Assembly (NCBI GenBank): GCA_019422105.1
Contig: JAHZDZ010000005.1
Location: 153,107 to 217,106 of the forward strand
Reading direction: 5' to 3'
DNA: 64,000 bases
From: Bacillota bacterium
GTDB lineage: Bacteria > Bacillota > Clostridia > Lachnospirales > Anaerotignaceae
Below, piece after piece: positions 42,582 to 51,778 of the stretch (the stretch's first letter is position 1; every line of letters begins with the position of its first letter). Made by a program: the position numbers and the translations under genes. Below the pieces are notes generated by a model. The model worked only from the letters and a program-made list of their open reading frames with translations, was not told the DNA's origin and searched no databases.

Positions 42582-43485
42582 CCTCTAAAACCCCTCTCAG
42601 CGCCGCAATCGCACACTCAATCTGGCTGTCGTCCGGCTCCGCTGTCGTAAATTTCTGAAGACACAGGCCGGGATAACTCACTATGGCCACAAACTTGGAA
42701 TCGGAGCTGCCAGCCCACTTCAATACCTCATAGGAAATACCCGCAATAAAAGGCACAAGCAGTATTCGGCTGACCATTCTAAGCCAGATAGTGTCCACTC
42801 TCACAAAAAAGAGTACAATCATACTGATTGCCATTACCAGGAACAAAAAGCTGGTACCGCATCTTTTGTGAAGGCGTGTATGCTTTTTGACATTTTCCAC
42901 CGTAAGCGCGTCCTCACTTTCAAAGCAATTTATGGTTTTGTGCTCTGCGCCGTGGTATTGAAAAATTCTCTGTATATCTTTCATACGGGAAATCAGGTAG
43001 ATATATAACAAAAAAATGGCTATTCTGATAAGTCCCTCCACAATACTGAGCATGCCCACATCAGGCAGAACCGGCCTGAAAAGACTGCCAATCAAAACCG
43101 GCAGAAGCATAAAAAGCCCTACCGCCATAATGATGGAGAGAAATACGCTGAAATAAATCATATATTCTGTCAGCTTATCTCCAAATTTGTCCATCAAAAA
43201 TTTTTCAAACCTTGTCGGCTCCTCGTCCTCCTCAATATCCATTCCCGCCAGTTCCGCCGAGCGCATAATAATTTTTGTTCCCATAACCAGGGAATCAAAA
43301 AAAGCTGCCATACCGCGGAAAATAGGAAGCTTGAAAACAGGATACTTATTTACCGCTGCGCTGACGTCCTTTTTCTCCAAGGTAATAGAGCCGTCAGTTG
43401 TCCTGACCGCCATGGCGTACAGCCTTCTGCCACGCATCATAACGCCCTCAATGACAGCCTGTCCTCCTATATTTGTCTTTTTCAT
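42568..43485 (-). CDS. DUF1385 membrane protein
   Basis: A 305-aa integral membrane protein of the DUF1385 family. The signature NIGGQAVIEGVMMRGRRLYAMAVR opens it, and RIFQYHGAEHKTINCFE contains a conserved HGAEHK-x-I motif that hints at metal-dependent chemistry. Transmembrane helices lie around 90-135, 145-165 and 205-250. It is found between rpmE and prmC in clostridia, as here. Function is not established; an ER-type rhomboid-like or hydrolytic role is unknown, so none is proposed. Confidence 0.9.
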   Translation of the reverse strand: MKKTNIGGQAVIEGVMMRGRRLYAMAVRTTDGSITLEKKDVSAAVNKYPVFKLPIFRGMAAFFDSLVMGTKIIMRSAELAGMDIEEDEEPTRFEKFLMDKFGDKLTEYMIYFSVFLSIIMAVGLFMLLPVLIGSLFRPVLPDVGMLSIVEGLIRIAIFLLYIYLISRMKDIQRIFQYHGAEHKTINCFESEDALTVENVKKHTRLHKRCGTSFLFLVMAISMIVLFFVRVDTIWLRMVSRILLVPFIAGISYEVLKWAGSSDSKFVAIVSYPGLCLQKFTTAEPDDSQIECAIAALRGVLEDEPE

Positions 43486-43576
43486 TTATTCACTCTTCCT
43501 TATATTAAAATCTGTATTTTTATAGAAAAAAAGGGCAGGATATTTTTCTTCTACCCCAACCCTTTTACTTTTTATA

Positions 43577-43780
43577 TTATTTTCTGCCGTATTTTTTATT
43601 GAATTTCTCAACACGACCGCCTGCTTCAAGTAAAAGCTTCTGGCTTCCTGTGTAGAACGGATGGCACTTGGAACAAACCTCAACTCTGATTTCATCTTTT
43701 GTAGAGCCTGTTACGAACTCATTGCCGCAGTTGCATTTTACTGTAACCTGTTTATAATCCGGATGGATTCCTTTTCTCAT
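43577..43780 (-). CDS. rpmE: 50S ribosomal protein L31 (zinc-binding type)
   Basis: A 67-aa ribosomal protein. It has the zinc-binding C+ form: KCNCGNEF and EVCSKCHPFYTG supply cysteines. RKGIHPDYKQVTV is the family start. The ATG at 43780 follows GAGGTGAAAG; the longer frame (to 43810) is not supported. It sits between rho and the DUF1385 gene, a typical order. Confidence 0.97.
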   Translation of the reverse strand: MRKGIHPDYKQVTVKCNCGNEFVTGSTKDEIRVEVCSKCHPFYTGSQKLLLEAGGRVEKFNKKYGRK

Positions 43781-43899
43781 TTCTTTCACCTCACTTAGTT
43801 TGTTGATCAATAATCGAGTTATTTAAAGACAACAGAAGCATTATAACACACTTGTATAAAACATGCAACTGCTTTTGTCCTTTATTTCCGCAGCTCCCG

Positions 43900-45294
43900 C
43901 TAGTTTTTTACTATACTCTTCTCAATGAGAGGCACGCTTTCCACAAACTCATCATTGGTATTTGTCTTCGACATCATTTCAATCAGGCTTTCTGTCAGCT
44001 CCATAGTGTTGGCATGGCCGCTTAATCTGCGTATAATATAAACCGCCTCAAGCTCCTTTGCACTCAGCAGATTTTCCTCGCGGCGCGTTCCCGAGCGGTT
44101 AATATCAATAGCCGGAAATACCCTTCTCTCGGAAAGCTTGCGGTCAAGAACAAGCTCCATGTTGCCCGTTCCCTTAAACTCCTCAAAGACAACCTCGTCC
44201 ATTTTGCTTCCCGTCTCCACAAGAGCCGTGGCAAGTATGGTCAGGCTGCCGCCACCCTCAATATTTCTGGCAGCACCGAAAAATTTCTTCGGCATGTAAA
44301 GCGCCGCCGGGTCAAGTCCTCCTGACAGTGTTCTGCCGCTTGGCGGTATGGTAAGGTTATAGGCCCTGGCAAGTCTTGTGATGGAGTCCAGCAGTATAAC
44401 CAAATCCTTTCCCTGTTCCACCAGCCTTTTGGCTCTCTCCAGAACCATTTCCGCCACTCTTTTATGGTGTTCCGGCTGCTCGTCAAAGGTGGAATAGACT
44501 ATCTCCACATTGTCCCCCTCTATAGAGCGCTGAATATCCGTAACCTCCTCCGGCCTCTCGTCTATCAAAAGCATAATGAGGTTCGTCTCCGGGTGGTTTT
44601 TTGTTATGGCATTCGCCATTTTCGTCAAAAGTATTGTCTTTCCCACTTTGGGAGGCGCCACAATCATACCTCTCTGCCCTTTGCCGATAGGGGCAATCAA
44701 ATCTATAATTCTGCCGGATATCTCCTGCTTTGTTGTTTCAAGCTTCAGCTTTTCCAAAGGGTATATGGGCGTTAAGTCCTCAAAGTTAGGCCGTCTCACC
44801 GCCGCCTCGGGATTATCTCCATTCACGCTTTTTACATAGAGAAGAGCGTTGAATTTTTCATTTTCCTTGGCTACTCTGATATTTCCCCTGACACTGTCTC
44901 CGGTTTTTAAATTGAAACGCCTTATCTGAGAGGGAGAAATATAAATATCTCCCGTTCCGGGCAGAAAATTTTCTGTTCTGAGAAAGCCATAGCCGTCTGC
45001 CATGACCTCCAGTATTCCTTCCTCAATGATGCCGCTGTCCAGGGGATTTTGCGGTTTGGAAACATCCCTCGCAGCTGTCTTTCCTTCCTCTGAAGCCTTC
45101 TTTTCCTCCGATTCCTGTTTTGCTTCCTCCGCTTTCACAGGTACCGTTATAGATTCCGCGGGAGCTGTGTTTTCGCTCTCCATAAGCCTTTGTATCAGTT
45201 CTCCTTTTTTCAGTCCCGAAACTCCCTTCAGGCCCTTTTCCTTTGCAATTTCCCTGAGCTCCATCAGGGTTTTGTCCTCATAATTTAGCTGCAT
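43900..45294 (-). CDS. rho: Transcription termination factor Rho
   Basis: A 464-aa RNA helicase. The Rho_N domain (about 5-50) starts MELREIAKEKGLKGVSGLKKGELI and is followed by a Glu/Lys-rich low-complexity linker (about 52-90). The RNA-binding cold-shock domain has GYGFLRTENFLPGTGDIYIS, and the ATPase domain has GMIVAPPKVGKTILLTKM (P-loop), VILLDSITRLARAYN and SGRTLSGGLDP. The ATG at 45294 follows GGGAGGATC. Upstream on the same strand is the LysM protein. Confidence 0.97.
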   Translation of the reverse strand: MQLNYEDKTLMELREIAKEKGLKGVSGLKKGELIQRLMESENTAPAESITVPVKAEEAKQESEEKKASEEGKTAARDVSKPQNPLDSGIIEEGILEVMADGYGFLRTENFLPGTGDIYISPSQIRRFNLKTGDSVRGNIRVAKENEKFNALLYVKSVNGDNPEAAVRRPNFEDLTPIYPLEKLKLETTKQEISGRIIDLIAPIGKGQRGMIVAPPKVGKTILLTKMANAITKNHPETNLIMLLIDERPEEVTDIQRSIEGDNVEIVYSTFDEQPEHHKRVAEMVLERAKRLVEQGKDLVILLDSITRLARAYNLTIPPSGRTLSGGLDPAALYMPKKFFGAARNIEGGGSLTILATALVETGSKMDEVVFEEFKGTGNMELVLDRKLSERRVFPAIDINRSGTRREENLLSAKELEAVYIIRRLSGHANTMELTESLIEMMSKTNTNDEFVESVPLIEKSIVKN

Positions 45295-45307
45295 ATGATC
45301 CTCCCGA

Positions 45308-46495
45308 TTATTGTTTGGGGATTTTCAGCTGCTGGCCGATTTTCAAAACGGAATTCTCCGTCAAACCGTTGGCATCCAAAATTTTCTGGTAGTAAGCCCC
45401 ATTGCCATATACCTTCTCGCTGATATTCCAAATCCTGTCGCCATCTTGAACCGTATAGGTATCATATTCCGCATTGCCGCTTGCAGCATTGTTATCTGTA
45501 CCGGATGGTGTTGCAGGCGTTTGCGTCTGCCCCTCTACATTTTCAGGTGCAGGCTCTCCCTCGCCCTGTACAGGCGTCTCCCCACTTTTATATTTGTCAA
45601 GTTCCTCTTTTAATGAAACATTTTCAAGCTTCAATTCCTCGTTTTTTGCCTTTACCTCCGTCAACTCCTGGCTTTCCGCATCAGCCTTGGTCAGCTTCGC
45701 CTGCAGCGTAACGGTGCGGAAGGCTAAAAAGCCCAGCAGACAGATACCTACCGTAAGGCAGATAATCACAAAATTGCGCCCGCCCGGAAAGCTCATTTTC
45801 TTTTCTTCCTCGTAATCCTCGTCATCATCAAAAAACTCATCCAGGTTTCTGGCGCGCTCATATTTATCCAGATCCATCTCAAAATTCTTCGGCACCTTTG
45901 CTGACACTTTGTTTTTGCGGGGTTTTTCCTTCTTTGTATACTCAAAACCCTCGTCGATTGCCTCTTTTACCTCAAAACGGCCTGCCACGTCAATTTCCTC
46001 TGCTGCGGATTCCTTCGCTTTTCTGGACGCAGGTGCGGCCGGGGCACTGTGCGTTGTCCTCTTCGTATCAATTTTATGCTTTACGACCTGTACCCTGTCG
46101 TCATAGTCTTCCTCAATTATCTTATTGACTTCCATACCGTTCTTATGACTGTCTTCCTCTCTTTTGGCCCGTTTGGGGATGTATTCATCCTTTTCATATC
46201 CCACAATGAGCCCTTTCTCCTCCTCAGCCTCAGGAGATTCCTGCTTTTTCGCCTCCTCATTTACGGCTCTTCTCACCTCGGCTATTTCCTCAGCGCCGCC
46301 GTATTTCGTGTGAAAGCGCTCCACCGCTTTCTCGGAATCCTCTTTGGAAAGCAGGGGGTGGGTCTTCATCAAAAGCTCCACCACTTCCTTAGGCAAATCG
46401 TTATATAAATCCTCATAGTAATTTTCATTGCTGTATTCATCAAATTCATTTGAATCTGTCTTTTTTATAATATCGTCATTTTTTTCGTTATCCAT
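45308..46495 (-). CDS. Membrane-anchored LysM-domain protein
   Basis: A 395-aa protein, start set at 46495 behind AGGAGG. Residues 1-235 are cytosolic, acidic and low in complexity. A single transmembrane helix follows (NFVIICLTVGICLLGFLAFR, about 245-265), then a coiled coil (about 270-315), a Pro/Glu linker, and a C-terminal LysM domain (YTVQDGDRIWNISEKVYG ... GQQLKIPKQ). With the N-terminus inside, the LysM would bind peptidoglycan outside. The long disordered cytosolic part suggests interaction with division or stress machinery, but that is inference. It lies 13 bp upstream of rho. Confidence 0.85.
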   Translation of the reverse strand: MDNEKNDDIIKKTDSNEFDEYSNENYYEDLYNDLPKEVVELLMKTHPLLSKEDSEKAVERFHTKYGGAEEIAEVRRAVNEEAKKQESPEAEEEKGLIVGYEKDEYIPKRAKREEDSHKNGMEVNKIIEEDYDDRVQVVKHKIDTKRTTHSAPAAPASRKAKESAAEEIDVAGRFEVKEAIDEGFEYTKKEKPRKNKVSAKVPKNFEMDLDKYERARNLDEFFDDDEDYEEEKKMSFPGGRNFVIICLTVGICLLGFLAFRTVTLQAKLTKADAESQELTEVKAKNEELKLENVSLKEELDKYKSGETPVQGEGEPAPENVEGQTQTPATPSGTDNNAASGNAEYDTYTVQDGDRIWNISEKVYGNGAYYQKILDANGLTENSVLKIGQQLKIPKQ

Positions 46496-47048
46496 ACGAA
46501 CCTCCTGATATATTGGTACACATAATCCTCCCATATTAACTAGTACCATTTTACATTTATAAACTTGGAGTGTCAACATACTACATTTTTTTTAACTATT
46601 TTGTAAGATTGGAAAAAGTTCTGTCAAGCTCTATGCTTTTTTGTTATACCGTTCAAAAAGGGTACGGGTGGGGGAAAGGTAAAAATATCCCGCAGAAGAA
46701 AAAGGCAAGTTAGCTGTATCTTGCAGAGAGTAAAAAGAGATATTGGCACTCCTGTCAATAAAAAAACGGGCTTACTATTTTCCCCATGGCGAAAAAATCA
46801 TTTTGCGAAACTGACAGAAATTATTCTGCGGCAGTCAGGAACACACAGAATAAAACCGCTGGGGGAAAATACCATATCATACCCACAGGCTGGCTGCATA
46901 TAGAAATATCCGCCGCACGTCACGGGAAATGGATATATAAAAGCATTGGCTATTGATAAAAAAACACAAACGCAAAGAAAGCCTGAATAATCAGGCTTTC
47001 TTTTTTGATCTTCTTTTCTGATACCACATCGTCTGGCTTTTCATTTTC
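46496..47048. other. Non-coding gap, possible small RNA
   Basis: No convincing gene is seen in 550 bp. On the plus strand the region ends in a good terminator (46974-47005), although no plus-strand gene precedes it, so a small RNA is possible. No known RNA family was recognised by its conserved core. Confidence 0.3.
46974..47005. terminator. Intrinsic terminator
   Basis: AAAGAAAGCCTGA pairs perfectly with TCAGGCTTTCTTT around AATA and is followed on the plus strand by TTT. It can also serve the minus-strand gene that ends at 47049. Confidence 0.8.
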
Positions 47049-48659
47049 TTATTTTACCTCTGTCACCGTATGGATTCCCTCCACTGCTGTAGGTACATAG
47101 GTAAATGATACACTGTCGCCTATATTCTTTTTCAGAATTTCCATATTGTCCTTGACCGCTATTTCAAAAAGTCCATCTACTCCCTCAAGCGCAATATAAT
47201 AATAGGTATTTCCATCTGTGACAATGTTTTTAATATCCTTTATCACACCCTGAACCCGTTCCGCTTTGGAGGTGTCAACGGTTTCAATGCCGCTGCTGTT
47301 CATCAGCTTCTTGTATTCCTTCTCACATTCGCCAATGGAATCGCCCGTCGCTACAATCTGGTATTTCTGAATGTTAACCATAGCATATTTTTTTACCAGT
47401 CCCGCACCGTCCTTCAGCGCCATAAAGTAAGTCGGTTCTCCGCCCACATTCAATAGCAGCGGGAACGTTGCCTTATACTGCAGATTCTGTACCTTTCCCT
47501 CTGCGGAGGACATGGCGGAGGTTTCCTTTGCGCCTGCTATGGCATAATATTTTGTTTCCTTCGTCCTTTGGTTCATGAGAACAAATCCTACATTGGACTG
47601 ATCTCCGCCTACGCTTGTCACACCGGTGTAAACCCAGACGTCATCATTCAAGGCAATATAGTTATATCCTTCCGTTGTCTGCAAGCAGCCTCTCTGTCCA
47701 AAAATACTGTTGATGTAGCCGTTGATGAGCTTACCATAATAGTCATACTGCTGAATCAAAAGTTCCGCCTCATAAACCTTGTCAATCCATTGAGGAACAT
47801 CCTCCACATCATAATAGGTATGTTCTCCGCTGACCGCGTTCACAGCCACGATACCCTTGATATCGGTACCGCCAAACAGTCCGATGGTGTGCTTTTGAAC
47901 GGGACAAATCCAATAAGGAATGCCGCTGTCATCAATCTCAAAAAAAACACTCCCGATCATGGCTGTAGGATAGCGGAACCGCACATAGCGCATTAAGTCC
48001 CTGTTAAAATATTCGGAAGGAGATATCTTCATTCCCTCCTCCAACTTCACAAGCTCTACATCCTGAGTTGTCATATCTATTTTTATATAGGCAGGTATGC
48101 CGTTTTTCTGATTGGTAAGCCATTTGATTTCATCGCCGTATACCAAAGGCGTCACCCTCACCGGCCTGTTCTGGTAATTAATCTGGCTGTAATAATCACT
48201 GACCTCAAACTGGGAAACCATATCTACCATATTTCCCATTTCCCTCTCCGCCAGCTGTGCCGCCGAATCCTTATCCAATATAGGTATCTGTGTATAATCA
48301 ACCTCTTTGATATCTTCCTTAAAGTCACTTTGCTTGATTGTCAAAAGCTCTCTGTAAGCCGACGCTCTCAAAATAGGGGAGGATAAAAGCTCTCCGCCCA
48401 GATAAAAGAGTAAAAATGCTGCAAGAATAACAACCAATACCTTAAACCTCTGTAAAAATTCCTTCAGACTGAAATGTCCCTGGGTCATCACAAAACCCTT
48501 TATGATTGACCACATATTGATAACAATCGCCAGAAGAACCGCCGTCACTGCAAAATTCCAGAATTCCTTGGACTGTATATTGATTGGCGGCAGCATGGTA
48601 TAAAACATGATGAACCAGACAATAATAGTCAACAAAATTGGTATAAATTTCTTTTTCAT
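47049..48659 (-). CDS. Large membrane protein with extracellular domain, unknown
   Basis: A 536-aa protein. Three N-terminal transmembrane helices (about 6-24, 34-58, 70-93) are followed by a long soluble region of about 430 residues, probably outside the cell. Notable are IPILDKDSAAQLAEREMGNMVDM, ISPSEYFNRDLMRYVRFRYP and VNAVSGEHTYYDVEDVPQWI, and two FGG/IFG-type loops. No domain is recognised. The ATG follows GGGGGC. It is single, upstream of a terminator at 46974-47005. No function is proposed. Confidence 0.75.
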   Translation of the reverse strand: MKKKFIPILLTIIVWFIMFYTMLPPINIQSKEFWNFAVTAVLLAIVINMWSIIKGFVMTQGHFSLKEFLQRFKVLVVILAAFLLFYLGGELLSSPILRASAYRELLTIKQSDFKEDIKEVDYTQIPILDKDSAAQLAEREMGNMVDMVSQFEVSDYYSQINYQNRPVRVTPLVYGDEIKWLTNQKNGIPAYIKIDMTTQDVELVKLEEGMKISPSEYFNRDLMRYVRFRYPTAMIGSVFFEIDDSGIPYWICPVQKHTIGLFGGTDIKGIVAVNAVSGEHTYYDVEDVPQWIDKVYEAELLIQQYDYYGKLINGYINSIFGQRGCLQTTEGYNYIALNDDVWVYTGVTSVGGDQSNVGFVLMNQRTKETKYYAIAGAKETSAMSSAEGKVQNLQYKATFPLLLNVGGEPTYFMALKDGAGLVKKYAMVNIQKYQIVATGDSIGECEKEYKKLMNSSGIETVDTSKAERVQGVIKDIKNIVTDGNTYYYIALEGVDGLFEIAVKDNMEILKKNIGDSVSFTYVPTAVEGIHTVTEVK

Positions 48660-49296
48660 AAAATGCCCCCGTTATACTGTTTTAGTTTTCGTACGCAGAT
48701 ACATTGTGCAACATAATTTTAAATACGTAAAAAAATAATAATCTCTTCATTTGAAACATATATTGGAAAAAAGATTCGCCTTTTCTCTGAATTTTATCAA
48801 AGATGGGCGGTCAGGTATTTTTTTCCTTCCACTCAATATCTATTTTGTCTGGATGAAGTCATTTTTATGTACACAAATTATTTTGCACCGAAAATTTCAT
48901 CCATTTGCTTAGGGAATACAGTATTATACCAAAGAAAAAGGTGCTTAAGAAGTACAACTATTCAGGCTGGCTTGTGTAAGTGCATAAATGTACATTTGCG
49001 CATTAAATGTACCGAGAAACCACAGGGTTTGAGGTTCTCCTCCGAAAACTTATCGTTATTATCCACGATACCACTATATAGACTGTTCTTGGGACTCCCC
49101 CTAATTGAATTGAAAACAGTTGAAACTTGTTTCACTTTTATCCGTATAATGAAATAGAATACAAGTATACGGTATGCCAGTACTTTCATAAGCAATACAT
49201 AAATATCCTCTTTACATCTGAAAAGAGATTCATTATACTGATAGTAATTCAAAGTTGCCTGTAGGTAAACCCCGTATAGATTAGGAAGTGATAAAA
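48660..49296. other. Non-coding gap between divergent genes
   Basis: About 640 bp between the large membrane protein gene and mecA. It contains one inverted repeat (GTACATTT at 48990-48997 and AAATGTAC at 49005-49012) but no gene or recognised RNA. Confidence 0.5.
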
Positions 49297-49944
49297 ATGA
49301 AAATAGAAAAAATCAGCGATACCCAAATTAAATTTATATTGAGTAAAGAAGATTTGATAGATAGAGATATAAAGCTGGATGAGCTCTCCTCCCCCTCCGA
49401 CAAAACACAGGATTTGTTCCGAGATATTATGGAGCAGGCCATGGAGGAATGCGATTTTATAGCGGATGACGCCCCTTTGATGGTAGAGGCCGTGCCTGTT
49501 GCCCTTGACGGTATTATGATTATCGTGACAAAGCTTGAGGGAAACAGCAGCACCGACAACAAATTCACTCTGCTCTCCCAGAGCAAGGACGCCCGCCGTT
49601 ACAAAAGGAAACCTGTATCCTCCCTTGACACGGACAATGCAGAGGACAGCGAAATACTGGTATATTCCTTTGCGGCGCTGGATGATGCAATTGAGGCGGC
49701 TCTTCGTTTAAAGGATATTTATTTCGGTACAAATGAGCTCTATAAAATGGACGGCAGATTTTTCCTTATGCTGCAAAACGATATGGCGAAGGAAACAGTT
49801 GATGTAGAGGATTTATCTTTGATACTCAATGAATACGGCCAAAAACATATATCCTCCCTTCTCTCCAAATATTATTTGGTAGAGCACGGGGAATTGATTG
49901 TTAAAAATCCTGCCGTAAAAATATTAGCAAAAAACTTTTCCTGA
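49297..49944 (+). CDS. mecA: MecA-like adaptor protein
   Basis: A 215-aa adaptor protein of the MecA/NegA family. It starts MKIEKISDTQIKFILSKEDL, the conserved N-terminal substrate-binding domain, followed by a linker rich in Asp and Glu, and a C-terminal domain (ILVYSFAALDDAIEAALRL) that binds ClpC. In Bacillus, MecA delivers ComK and other substrates to ClpCP. ATG 49297 was chosen behind AGGAAGTG; a GTG nine bases upstream is less likely. A terminator lies downstream. Confidence 0.88.
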   Translation: MKIEKISDTQIKFILSKEDLIDRDIKLDELSSPSDKTQDLFRDIMEQAMEECDFIADDAPLMVEAVPVALDGIMIIVTKLEGNSSTDNKFTLLSQSKDARRYKRKPVSSLDTDNAEDSEILVYSFAALDDAIEAALRLKDIYFGTNELYKMDGRFFLMLQNDMAKETVDVEDLSLILNEYGQKHISSLLSKYYLVEHGELIVKNPAVKILAKNFS

Positions 49945-50032
49945 TTTCTGTTTGCAGCCTATCCCCTGTCTGTATCTCTTTGGTTTTACAATATAGAGGG
50001 AAAGGTCATACGAATCGGAATATTCAGCATGT

Positions 50033-50073
50033 TCTCCCTTCAAAACAATATCTGCTTTGAAGGGAGATTTTTT
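50033..50073 (+). terminator. Intrinsic terminator of mecA
   Basis: TCTCCCTTCAAA pairs with TTTGAAGGGAGA around an 11-nt loop, followed by TTTTT. Confidence 0.9.
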
Positions 50074-50113
50074 GTGTGTCAGTTCAAGTGCGTTCCGGGA
50101 CGCTCCTGTCTAT

Positions 50114-50275
50114 TTAGCCCTTCCCGGCTTTTGTATTCTCTGTATTTCCATCCTTTTGCTGCTCAAGTTCACGCCGTTTTCTGAGCTGTCTCAGCATATT
50201 CTCCTTTTGTGTTGAGAACGAAGTGCGGCCCATACTCGGATAGATAACAGAAAAGTCTTTTCTTGAAAAGCACAT
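50114..50275 (-). CDS. Possible 53-aa small protein
   Basis: The frame encodes MCFSRKDFSVIYPSMGRTSF, then LRQLRKRRELEQQKDGN and a Gly/Lys tail. The basic, amphipathic stretch looks protein-like, but no ribosome binding site precedes the ATG at 50275, and it could be a gene remnant. It lies in the 450-bp gap between mecA and the amino acid transporter. Confidence 0.25.
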   Translation of the reverse strand: MCFSRKDFSVIYPSMGRTSFSTQKENMLRQLRKRRELEQQKDGNTENTKAGKG

Positions 50276-50334
50276 ATAGATTGGGCCATAACGCTATCTG
50301 TTTTCATTCCCTAATATCTTTTTCCCGTTTTTTC

Positions 50335-50381
50335 CGCAAAAAAGACAGGCAGATTCTTATATAAATCTGCCTGTCTTATCT
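50335..50381 (-). terminator. Intrinsic terminator of the amino acid ABC transporter operon
   Basis: On the minus strand AAGACAGGCAGATT pairs with AATCTGCCTGTCTT and is followed by a T-run. Confidence 0.9.
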
Positions 50382-50397
50382 TTCTTACAAACGATTC

Positions 50398-51126
50398 TCA
50401 AAGCACCTTATTCAAAAACTCAATGGTTCTCGGGTTTTCAGGGGCCGAAAATACCTTTTCAGGTGACCCTTCCTCCACAATAACGCCGCCGTCCATAAAA
50501 ATAACTCTGTCGGCCACCTCACGGGCAAAGCCCATCTCGTGAGTTACAACAACCATTGTCATTCCCTCATTCGCCAGCTTCCTCATTACGTTCAAGACCT
50601 CTCCTACCATCTCAGGGTCAAGGGCAGAGGTAGGTTCGTCAAACAACATAATATCCGGTTCCATAGCCAGAGCTCTTGCTATTGCAACCCTCTGCTGCTG
50701 TCCGCCGGAAAGGTTAGCGGGGTACTCGTCTATCTTATCAATCAGGCCAACGCTCTCCAAAAGCTCACAGGCTTTCTTCTTTGCGTTTTCCTTATCCATT
50801 TTCTTTCTGTCAACAGGCGCCAGCATAATATTTTCCAGCACCGAAAGATGTGGGAACAGGTTGAACTGCTGAAACACCATACCGATATTTTCACGGATCT
50901 TGTTGATATTGGCTTTTTTATCTGTTAATTCGAAGCCATCTACAATAACCTTGCCGCCGGTAGGCTGTTCCAGTGCGTTCAGACACCTTAAAAATGTACT
51001 TTTACCGGATCCGGAGGGACCAATCAGACAAACAACTTCACCCTCCCTTACCTCAAGGTCTATACCGCGCAGAACCTGCAAGGAGCCAAAGCTTTTCTGC
51101 AAATTATTTACCATTACCTTTGCCAT
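50398..51126 (-). CDS. Polar amino acid ABC transporter, ATP-binding protein
   Basis: A 242-aa ATPase of the GlnQ/HisP type. Walker A is LIGPSGSGKSTFLRCLN, the signature NLSGGQQQRVAIARALA, Walker B IMLFDEPTSALDPEMV, and the switch His lies in VVVTHEMGFAREVADR. It is the energy-coupling subunit of a transporter for polar amino acids such as glutamine or cystine. Its start overlaps the permease gene by 23 bp. ATP-binding protein, permease and binding protein form one operon. Confidence 0.95.
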   Translation of the reverse strand: MAKVMVNNLQKSFGSLQVLRGIDLEVREGEVVCLIGPSGSGKSTFLRCLNALEQPTGGKVIVDGFELTDKKANINKIRENIGMVFQQFNLFPHLSVLENIMLAPVDRKKMDKENAKKKACELLESVGLIDKIDEYPANLSGGQQQRVAIARALAMEPDIMLFDEPTSALDPEMVGEVLNVMRKLANEGMTMVVVTHEMGFAREVADRVIFMDGGVIVEEGSPEKVFSAPENPRTIEFLNKVL

Positions 51127-51772
51127 AAGCCATTCTCCTTTCCACTACCTTTGAAATCTTGGTTAAAGCAAATATAACAACAAAATAAATAACCGCGATT
51201 GTGCCGTAAACCTCGAAGGATCTGAAGTTTCTGGATACAATCAGCTTTCCGGCCTGCATAAGCTCCGCCATACCAATTGCAGAAAGAATTGAGGTATCCT
51301 TCAAAGTGATAATAAACTGGTTCACCACAGAAGGAATTACAATTCTGATTGCCTGGGGCAGAACAACCTTGGCCATAGCCGTATGGTACGGTAATCCCAG
51401 AGAGCGGGCGGCTTCCATCTGCCCTACATTGATTGCTGAGATACCGCTTCTGAAAATCTCAGAAAGGTATGCACCCGCATTCAGACTTAAAACTATGATA
51501 CTTGCCGTATACGCACTCATCCTGAAATCAAGCGCCTGCGTCAAACCAAAGTATACAAAGAAAGCCTGAATCATCAAAGGCGTACCTCTGATGGCGTCCA
51601 CATAAATATCCGAAATGATATTCAGTATTTTCAATTTTGAAATTTTCAAAAAGCAAGAAACCATACCCAAAACAATGGCGATGATAAGAGCCATCAATGT
51701 CATTTTGAGCGTAACGCCAAGGGCCGTCAGCAGTTTAGGATATATTTCTTGTAGCAGTTCAAAATAACTCAT
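51104..51772 (-). CDS. Polar amino acid ABC transporter, permease
   Basis: A 222-aa inner-membrane subunit of the HisM/GlnP family with about five helices. The family signature includes YVDAIRGTPLMIQAFFVYFGL and a cytoplasmic EAA-type loop (GQMEAARSLGLPYHTAMAKVVLPQAIR), which contacts the ATPase. It lies 6 bp after the binding protein gene. A single permease gene means the subunit works as a homodimer. Confidence 0.95.
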   Translation of the reverse strand: MSYFELLQEIYPKLLTALGVTLKMTLMALIIAIVLGMVSCFLKISKLKILNIISDIYVDAIRGTPLMIQAFFVYFGLTQALDFRMSAYTASIIVLSLNAGAYLSEIFRSGISAINVGQMEAARSLGLPYHTAMAKVVLPQAIRIVIPSVVNQFIITLKDTSILSAIGMAELMQAGKLIVSRNFRSFEVYGTIAVIYFVVIFALTKISKVVERRMAYGKGNGK

Positions 51773-51778
51773 AATTCA

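Noticed and set aside
46496..47048. A riboswitch, T-box or 6S RNA in the gap before the large membrane protein's terminator.
   Set aside because: No T-box core (AGGGTGGNACCGCG), no clear metabolite-riboswitch core and no 6S-like pairing could be seen by eye; reported only as a possible unknown small RNA.
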